Below, piece after piece: positions 27,036 to 33,685 of a stretch of DNA of 33,685 bases. The stretch covers positions 1 to 33,685 of the forward strand of contig ML014307.1 of the NCBI GenBank assembly GCA_003615045.1, read 5' to 3'. Numbering within the stretch: the stretch's first letter is position 1; every line of letters begins with the position of its first letter. The DNA comes from Caulochytrium protostelioides. Lineage: Eukaryota; Chytridiomycota; Caulochytriomycetes; Caulochytriales; Caulochytriaceae. The notes beneath the pieces were generated by a model. The model did no database searches, had not been told where the DNA came from, and saw nothing but the letters and a program-made list of their open reading frames with translations. Position numbers and translations under genes: made by a program.

Positions 27036-29544
27036 CCCGGATACACGATATGATATGCATGGTATACGTCCAAGTGACTTACATCGCGGGATCTCTCAGA
27101 CACGATTCTTGTGAGTAAACTGTGTCTGGGAATAATGGTAGTGTATGCTTGCTGATGAATCGCCAGATGAGGGCTTGTGCTGGTGATTGTGCCAAGTTCT
27201 TGATTTTGGATGATGGTATATGCGCGATGGTCAAATTGGAAGGCACCCTGGGAAGCCTTCAAATTTAGGGGCTTAGAGACGAAAGCACGCGTCTTTCAGC
27301 ACGCGTCTGTCATGCATGACGATCACAACAACGAGCTACGGTCCTCGACGCTTGATTATTTCCCGACGGTTGCAAGATCTCTAGTGGCGTACGCCCGCTC
27401 AAACCTCGGATCTCGAATAGCGCGTATTCTAATTAAGACGTTCTTTTCGTACATCGACGGTCGACCATCGTCGCCTGATTCTCATTGCAGACTAAGCCGG
27501 TCCTCGTTGCGCTACGGCCACGACGGCTCTCCAAATCATATCCACCGATTAATGAGCTGAATCCCTCTGCCAGTGGGTCGCACTCATTACTGAGCCGTCT
27601 CGGAACAACCGTACCCACACATGGCGCTTCTTACCCCGCTCTTTCCTATTTGCGTTGACTCGGAAGACCCTCACCCCCGACGCGCCCATCAACTGCTTTG
27701 CGTTTTGATACCACGCTGATACGGCGGGGGATTCAACCAATGATCAGCATTGGGCATGCCGAAGTCTAGTAAACAGAGATCTTCGATCGTGCTAGACGGA
27801 CGCGTTCATTGTGCCTTGTCTCCGTGATTCATCGCTTACAATGACGCAGAACACGGCTCGTGTTGGCCGACTCACATGCATTGTTCATGGCTCTTCATTT
27901 ATCCCACGCCTGGTGACACCATATCCGAAAGCGCGATTCCGCGAAAGCGGATCGCATGCGCTCGTACAGGTGTTCTGCAAGATTCTCTATAATTCGGTTC
28001 CGTTGGTCGGCGGATTGAAGCTTCAGCTCGATGAGGCGATTGCCAAGGCCAATCAGTGTCCGGGCTCGTCCTCACGACGAATCTTCAGTCGTGCCACTAC
28101 CACGGCCGACTTGAGACTTAAGTCTCGAGGAAGAATACCTGATGGAGACTCGTCCTATCAGGCGCTGTTGGGTGTAGTCTCGCCATGATCCTGCAGACAC
28201 GCGCGAAATCGTCTTATCACGCCGGCTTGCGTGCTCATTGCCCTCTGAGCGCGCGACCATACGGGCGAGAGCGCGCCGACGCTGAACGACCACGTACGAT
28301 TCGTTTCCAGCACTTCCACGGAGACGTCATGATGATCTCAATCATCGTGCTCACGAGGCATCTGTGACGCGCTGCTGATGCCTCTCAGGTTCTGGGTTTG
28401 ATGCTGCGGTGCCTCCAGGCCCTGGGCTCATATTCATCGCTGCCCCGGTGTCGACCGGCGTGGGAACACTCGCCAAGCCACTCGGCGACCGGCCTGCGAG
28501 CCGGCGACGGGCGACATGCCAGCGCTCTGGCCCGGTCCATGCCCCATCATGGCCATCTCGGCCGCGGCCCCACGGCGTTGCACTGGCATGGGATCGCCCG
28601 ACAGCGGCTGCGGCCGATCGCGGCATCCGGGCGTCTCCCCATGTCCGATGCCGGACGGGCTCCCTGAGGAGCGGCCCGTTCTCGTGCTCGTCGCCCCGAT
28701 CCCGCCGCTTCACCGGCATCGCCGCACGCATCGTGGGGGTGACCCTGAAGCGCCCCGCGGCCGCACCACAGCGGTGTGGCGTGGCGTCCCACCGGCGTCC
28801 CACCGGCGTCCCACCGGCCCGGCTCGGCCGCGGCGCCTGAGCGTCGTCGGAAGTGCCGATGGGCGATAGGCGAGCGCCGCCAGGGAAGCGGCAGCGGGCG
28901 CGCACCCGAGTCGGCCGATGGCCATTCGTCGTTGGGCGTCGCTTCTTCACCCGAACCCCGCGGGCTTCGAAACGTTCGAACACTCCAACGATCGCGGTAT
29001 GCGGACATCGGCGCCGAGCCTGGGCGCTCCCGTGGGGGGTGGCGACGGCGCGCCATGCCACTCATCGTCACCGTCGCCGTTCCGGCAGCCCGTCTGGTCC
29101 CGAGGACGATCGATCGAGCAGCCGACCGAGGTGCCGACGAGTCGAGGACGCCACACCATGCCGCGCGACGGCGAGTGACGAACGGGAGACGCCAGACGAA
29201 CCGCCAGACGAGCCGCCAGACGATGTGGCCATCCACCCCATGCCGTCTCACGGGTGTCGCTCATGGACCACCTTGTGAAAAACGCCTCGCGTCGAAGTCG
29301 CGGCGTCCATGCGGCCTTCTCGCTGTCTCCGATCGGCGCTCACCCTTGTTGCTGTTCGGCAGAACGTCACGAAGGGTCCATACTCATTCACCGCATCGAT
29401 GCCGGGATCGGCAGTGGGAAATTAAAAGGTATAAAAAGCGGTACCAGGAGCGCCGACTTCGTTTCGGTGTCATAGCCGTGAATCGGTTTAACCGCCAAAT
29501 GATGCATGGACGGCTAGAACGGGGCGGACGAGGGACAGACAAAG
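27036..29544. other. gene-poor stretch of 2.5 kb
   Basis: I find no convincing gene. It contains repeat R1 copy 2 (27148-27261), an 11-base minisatellite (gcgtcccaccg, three units, 28784-28816) and a 12-base one (gccagacgaacc type, three units, 29191-29226). The part from 28370 to 29250 is very GC-rich and open in most frames, so its ORFs up to 236 codons carry no weight. The frame at 27811-28188 has no recognisable motif. Confidence 0.5.
27148..27261 (+). repeat. dispersed repeat R1, copy 2
   Basis: Second copy of the roughly 114-base sequence at 23607-23720, in the same orientation and at about 80% identity by eye. It begins about 110 bases beyond the broken edge of Fanzor copy D. Neither copy has an obvious terminal inverted repeat, so its class is unknown. 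Confidence 0.7.
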
Positions 29545-29748
29545 ATGAGTTATGAGCTCGGAAATCATCTGACCGTTCCGCTCTCGCTCCTGCTCTTATG
29601 TTTTGTCGTCGTCGCTTTTCTCGTCGATTTCGTTATCGCTATCCAATCTGCGGTTGCATTCATCGTCCTTCCGTTGCCCCTTTTTGCTTGTGGCCTTGCT
29701 CTTGCCTACCGCTTGATCTCTACCCTCTTGCAGTCCTTGATGCTTTGA
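29545..29748 (+). CDS. small predicted membrane protein (67 aa)
   Basis: An ATG-initiated frame encodes a very hydrophobic 67-residue peptide: two membrane helices at about 11-35 (PLSLLLLCFVVVAFLVDFVI) and about 37-60 (AVAFIVLPLPLFACGLALAY). No family is recognised. It ends 61 bases before the next ORF on the same strand. Short length and unknown homology keep confidence low, though a chance frame with two such clean helices in GC-rich DNA is not common. Confidence 0.35.
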   Translation: MSYELGNHLTVPLSLLLLCFVVVAFLVDFVIAIQSAVAFIVLPLPLFACGLALAYRLISTLLQSLML

Positions 29749-29809
29749 CGCTCAAGCATCGCCCGTGCTCTTGACATTCCTCGCAACTTAAGCCCGATCT
29801 CCAATCACA

Positions 29810-30859
29810 ATGGCGATCAAACTTTTTTCCTGGCGCAGCGCCAAGACCGGTCGGGTCGAGGCAGCGAAGGCCCCGAGTAAGATCATGCTGGTTGCGAAAA
29901 ATATCGCCGCCTCGGTCACGTTCAACTCGAACCAGACGCTCATTCAGAGCTCGGCCGCCATGGTCGACGAGGAGTGTGTCCTCGCGTCCCCTTCGCCCCT
30001 GGCCACGCTCAGCACTTCGTGTAGAGTGTCGTCTGATGTCTCCCTTCCCGCCGTCGAGGAGCCATTGCCACAGGAAAGCGCTCCTGTCGCGATTCTCGAC
30101 GCGGGTGTTGAGCTTGCCGCCGCTCCTTCGAAGCTCGAAGCTGCTTCCGTCGAGCTGGCCGACGCTCCCATCGAAGACTGGGTTATCACACCCGCCATGG
30201 CCCTCAAGGCCGTAGCCGTGCTCCGTCGCTCCGCCTTCGCCGAAGAGACGTGCAGCGATGAGATTGTGCAGCGTGTCAATACGCACTTCAAAATCAACCT
30301 CTCGGCAGATGACGCGGACTTTCCTTACATGCATGCCGAGTATAAGGCCGTCGCCTCGTACTGCCACAGGCTTTCATCGACCATCGACGGACTTGCCAAT
30401 AGGTTCCACGTCCAGATGGCCGAAGAGGTTTTCGACGTTCCCGCGCCTGTGATAAACCAGAATGTCGATATGGCACCAATTCTTGTCATGTCCGCTTGTG
30501 ATCTTGTCTCATCCCACATCGACGATATCGATGAGTCGAACGGGTCTCCTCAGAGTCCACCCACACCCGTCAACAACGAGATGACATGCGATACCCTCGA
30601 ACTGCCTCACGTTTCCCCGGTGTCTGTCGACGTCTGTGCTTCGCCAGCCTCATTAGCGATCGAAACTTGCTCCGACCCCGACTTCCAGGCCGCTAGTGCT
30701 CGCCTACCCGAAGTACCGCAATACGAACCTCGCCGCAAATCGCGATCCATTCGTTCCAGCATCTGCGCCTTGTTTTGCACCCTTTCGCAGCTAACCAAGC
30801 CCGCAAAGCATTACGACGCGGGCGGTCAGAGGTTCCCTGCTCCTGTGCTTGCCGTATAG
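29810..30859 (+). CDS. uncharacterised 349-residue protein
   Basis: The frame starts with ATG in a favourable context (acaATGgcg) and runs 349 codons. The N-terminus (MAIKLFSWRSAKTGR) is basic. The middle is Ala/Ser/Glu/Pro-rich, with one more structured segment at about residues 120-210 (WVITPAMALKAVAVLRRSAF, YMHAEYKAVASYCHRLSSTI) that looks helical. The C-terminal 40 residues are basic with a short hydrophobic cluster (SSICALFCTLSQL). No domain is recognised. Its codon choice is less extreme in GC than the neighbouring host genes. A 9-base-pair hairpin lies about 130 bases past its stop. Confidence 0.55.
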   Translation: MAIKLFSWRSAKTGRVEAAKAPSKIMLVAKNIAASVTFNSNQTLIQSSAAMVDEECVLASPSPLATLSTSCRVSSDVSLPAVEEPLPQESAPVAILDAGVELAAAPSKLEAASVELADAPIEDWVITPAMALKAVAVLRRSAFAEETCSDEIVQRVNTHFKINLSADDADFPYMHAEYKAVASYCHRLSSTIDGLANRFHVQMAEEVFDVPAPVINQNVDMAPILVMSACDLVSSHIDDIDESNGSPQSPPTPVNNEMTCDTLELPHVSPVSVDVCASPASLAIETCSDPDFQAASARLPEVPQYEPRRKSRSIRSSICALFCTLSQLTKPAKHYDAGGQRFPAPVLAV

Positions 30860-30986
30860 CTCGTGTAGCTGGTTTCTTTGCCTCGCGCCGCGATAGCTGC
30901 GCCTGACACTCTTGTTTTATGAATTTGCGAGATCCGGTTCAAACGGACGTCTGAGTGTAATGATGCTACTTGTCTTGACCGACGTT

Positions 30987-31012
30987 CAGCTTGTCTCGGG
31001 GGGGACAAGCTG
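30987..31012. other. perfect 9-bp hairpin
   Basis: cagcttgtc (30987-30995) and gacaagctg (31004-31012) are perfectly complementary around an eight-base loop of tcgggggg. It is about 130 bases after the stop of the 29810 gene. Role unknown. Confidence 0.6.
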
Positions 31013-31377
31013 GATGACTGCCAGGTTCCGTTGCGATGCCCCCGAATCGTGATTGAGCTTGGCCTAGGCAGGAGCACCTTGCTATCAGGCGTGCGCCCAA
31101 ACCGGATATCTTCGCATATACCTGTTTTGTTCAGCTCCACCGTCAGCTCCACCATGTGCTAGAGACGGTGCAATCCTGGTGATAGAGTCGCAACCCGAGC
31201 GCTCTACACCCTTTGTATCCTTCCGTTAACGCACGCACCATTTTGGATGAGAATGATCGTGATCGTTGCCGAGCTTGGCCCCTCGGCACGCGCTATTCTC
31301 GATCTCCGGTCCAATTCCATCCCATTTCTAATACTTGAATCAGACACCAAATTACAACCAGCACACGCCCGGCGTAC

Positions 31378-31385
31378 TATATAAA
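31378..31385 (+). promoter_or_regulatory. TATA-like box upstream of the Fanzor gene
   Basis: TATATAAA occurs 172 bases upstream of the proposed start codon at 31557. It is the best TATA match in the preceding 500 bases and lies in otherwise mixed-composition DNA. Use as a promoter is inferred from position only. Confidence 0.4.
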
Positions 31386-31556
31386 CTGCGCGTGAGAGGA
31401 TCATGGTGATGATGAGCGAATCGATGGTCGGGATAGTTGGCATTGTCCTCTCTTCCGGGCTCGTATCGCAGACCCCATAGCCCCCACCTTCCTATCCCAC
31501 ACTCAGTCACTACAGTGAATTTTCCTGTCCCCATCACCTGCGCGGTCCATACCAAG

Positions 31557-33685
31557 ATGGCAGACGCCGAGAGCGACACAAGTGGCGATGACACCAGCGT
31601 CGTCAGCGTCCCCCCGAAGCGTCGTCGACCCGACCGTGCCGAGAAGCTGAAAGAGCGTAAGAACCGAACGGAGACGGTGGTCGAGGCTGCACTACTCACG
31701 CACTTGCAGGGCGATGACAAACGGCGGGTCCGAGACGCGATCCGCGCACGCGTGGATACCTTCTCTCTCTGCCACTGCATCGCCAACATCGCGCTGTTAA
31801 AGCGATGCTTCGACGGCGTCGAGGACGTCTTGGCAGCGGAGCTGCCTGACCTGACCGATCTGAGCTTCTATCAGCAGCTCATGCTGGGGGCGCAGGCGCG
31901 AGGAAGCCATATTCTTATGTGCGCGACTACGATCGAGACTACCCGCAGCTGGCTGCCAGACTGCCTACGCAGCGCCACCTCGATACGAATATATACGTCG
32001 CAGGCGCCAAAAATTACAGGAGCAATCTGTTCAATTACTTCCAGCTCAGCTTCGAGACGCGGGTCAAGAAATACCTGCGCGTCTTCCAAGCGGCCAAGGG
32101 CCCGACGGACCCGCAGTATGTCAGGATATGGAATCGCATCTGCGGCTGGAAGCCGCGCCGAGACTTGGACGCCGTGGCGCGGTCGCCCCTCATGGAGCAG
32201 ACGGTGGCTGAGCACGCGCCTGAGCACGCCGCCACGTGATGCTAGGCATCGCGGCGGACCAACAAGTGCCCAGTCGCTGGCTGAAAAGGAAGGACACCTT
32301 GCCCCATCTCGTGCGCCACGCCTTTCTCGTCTGGCGATACCTGGAATCCGCTGAGCAGAGGGCCATCAACGTCGTGCCGGTGGCCCAGCGGGGCGTCCAA
32401 TTTATCACGATCGACATCCGCGTGCTCTACGGTCTGCTGACGGAACTCAAGCGGGTGGCCTGCAACGAGGAGACCTTCAAGGCCATGGCCATACAACAGA
32501 AGGCGGCCACCCTGGCGGTTCGCAAACTGGAAGGCAACAACCACACCTTCACTCATACCATCGACAGCGATGGGGTCAGGGTGCGCTTCGACTTCGAGCG
32601 CCATAAGAGGGTGGCCGACGCCGTGCCAACGTGCCGACGCCGTCACGTCTGCCCTCGGGGCCAAGAACCCCTTGGTAGGCAGCCCCGATCAGACCGAGCA
32701 CCCCCCTGGGAGACGGCTCCGATCAGACCAAGAAACCCCCCGACACACAGCCTAGATAAGTACTGCATCATCGGGAACGACCCGAGCCGCTTTAACATCT
32801 TCTTTATGGCCATGGTAGGGCCCAGAGACCACGTCGCCAGTAGGAAGCTGAGTCGAAAGCAGTACTATGTGGAAGCCAGCACGAAAGCCGCCCAAAAGCA
32901 GCCAGAGACGTGGCAGCGCCATTTGAAAGAGCCGCTGCAGGGGATGTCAGAGATGAGATCCAAGGGCACAGCGCTCGCCGCGCACCACCGCTTTCTGGAG
33001 GTGTGGCTCGCCACGTACGAACCGCTGTGGGCCGAATTTCTGAAGCCGCCTGGGCAAGCCAACGCCTGCGACTATACAGTGGCAAGCAGCGCGTGTTTGC
33101 CAAGTTCATGAACCGCGTCGCCAAGGAGGCGGCCACGGAGATGGTGCCCGTGGTCGCTAAAGCGGTGGTCGCCTATGGGGCCTCCAAGTTTGCCTCCGGC
33201 GGCAAAGGCGAGATCTCGGTTCCAACCGCTCGCGCGTACAAGGCGTGCACCCAGCGCTTCCGCACCGTCCTGGTCAACGAGTTCCGGATGACCCAGGTGC
33301 ATGCTGAGACGGATAACCTCCTGACCACGGTGAATCTCCGGGACCCGACGAAGGTGTCGACCGCTCGTGCGTCCCGGACGAGTGTTCTCCCATCCGCACC
33401 TGCGGCCGTGAACCCGGTCCGCACGTCCCGGTCAGGCGCTAGCTCGACGGCGCCGACGCGGATCAACCCGCCCCGCAGTACTCGTGCGGGTGCTTCCCCG
33501 ACCGCGCCGACGCCGGCCAACCCGGTCCGAGCAACCCATATGTATGCCCAGACGAATGTGGCCCTGAAGCCGGGGCAACGCTGGCGCCACGGGACGGTGG
33601 TTCGATGTTTGCTGTGGTATAAGGCCACTCACCGCAAGTTTGTGAAGCGCGATCGCAATGCCGCGTTGAACATCCGACGCTGTCT
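31557..33685 (+). pseudogene. Fanzor (eukaryotic TnpB-like) nuclease gene, nearly complete, off the right edge (copy E)
   Basis: The ATG at 31557 opens MADAESDTSGDD followed by a nuclear-localisation-like PPKRRRPDRAEKLKERKNRT. Fanzor-type blocks follow: NYRSNLFNYFQLSFETRVKK, GVQFITIDIRVLYGLL and FTHTIDSDGVRVRFDF. RuvC-I is IIGNDPSRFNIFFM (Asp at 32779-32781), RuvC-II is VLVNEFRMTQVHAE (Glu at 33279-33281) and RuvC-III is KFVKRDRNAALNIRR (Asp at 33651-33653). The three catalytic acids are present. The reading frame changes three times (near 31890, 32230 and 33050), each by the same one-base amount, and there is no room for introns. It is therefore a recently broken gene or an assembly with single-base losses. 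From about 33050 to the edge the frame is open. Between RuvC-II and RuvC-III is an 81-residue linker with repeats of the type SSTAPTRINPPRSTRAG in place of a zinc ribbon. The 3' end and right boundary lie outside the window. Confidence 0.8.

Larger units (their letters stand above)
30860..31556. other. intergenic upstream of the Fanzor gene
   Basis: No gene is seen. It contains the hairpin at 30987-31012 and a TATA-like box at 31378-31385. A left inverted end like that of copy C was looked for and not found, so the left boundary of the Fanzor element here is unknown. Confidence 0.5.

Noticed and set aside
27811-28188. 125-codon plus-strand ORF in the gene-poor stretch
   Set aside because: It starts without ATG, has no domain or membrane/signal features, and could be chance.
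28351-29061. 236-codon minus-strand ORF and overlapping plus-strand ORFs
   Set aside because: The DNA is very GC-rich with minisatellites and is open in most frames. No conserved motif is seen.
31208-31240. Possible left inverted end of Fanzor copy E (gttaacgcacgcaccat)
   Set aside because: Only about 15 bases resemble 'cctaacgcgcacgccat', and none of the neighbouring conserved blocks is present.

Overview
This window is nuclear DNA from a GC-rich eukaryote, most likely an early-diverging (chytrid-like) fungus. The lineage is inferred from gene content and was not tested by a search. Two genes carry short GT-AG introns. The recognisable host genes are eukaryotic: a NEM1-type lipin phosphatase, a RAD57/XRCC3 recombinase paralogue, a NEDD1 gamma-tubulin recruiter, a cytosolic-type cysteinyl-tRNA synthetase, phosphopantothenoylcysteine decarboxylase and the methylosome subunit pICln. 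They are ordinary single genes with independent promoters. Nothing suggests an operon or a shared pathway.

Layout from left to right: intergenic DNA with a decayed transposon end (about 440-645); NEM1 (1223-2392, +); the RAD57/XRCC3 gene (3516-4743, +, one intron); a Fanzor relic (4843-5512, -); an ABC-exporter relic (about 5747-5955, -); a secreted 'SCTK' repeat protein (7036-8178, +); a PLP aminotransferase (8375-9634, -); NEDD1 (10988-13198, -), divergent from an unrecognised 1241-residue protein (14399-18124, +); a compact Fanzor-derived element with long inverted ends (18231-19200); cysteinyl-tRNA synthetase (19363-21864, +); a FAD/Rieske oxidoreductase pseudogene (22741-23590, -); PPCDC (24111-25055, -, one intron), divergent from pICln (25815-26678, +); a further Fanzor relic (26705-27035, -); a long gene-poor stretch; two unrecognised ORFs (29545-30859, +); and a nearly complete Fanzor gene that runs off the right edge (31557-33685, +).

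The most interesting content is a family of Fanzor elements, the eukaryotic relatives of TnpB (RNA-guided nucleases). At least five copies or fragments share a C-terminal RuvC-III motif followed by a conserved, palindrome-rich right end. Three features stand out. First, the segment between RuvC-II and RuvC-III, where TnpB and Fanzor normally carry a zinc ribbon, is here a Ser/Thr/Pro/Arg-rich linker whose length differs between copies (about 45, 65 and 81 residues). Second, one copy is an internally deleted derivative flanked by inverted repeats of about 120 bp, which marks the element's ends. Third, the inverted-end sequence appears to be read as the protein's C-terminal tail and overlaps the place where a guide (omega) RNA would be expected. 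Fanzors are known; this zinc-ribbon-less, linker-variable lineage and its small derivative are what deserve a second look.
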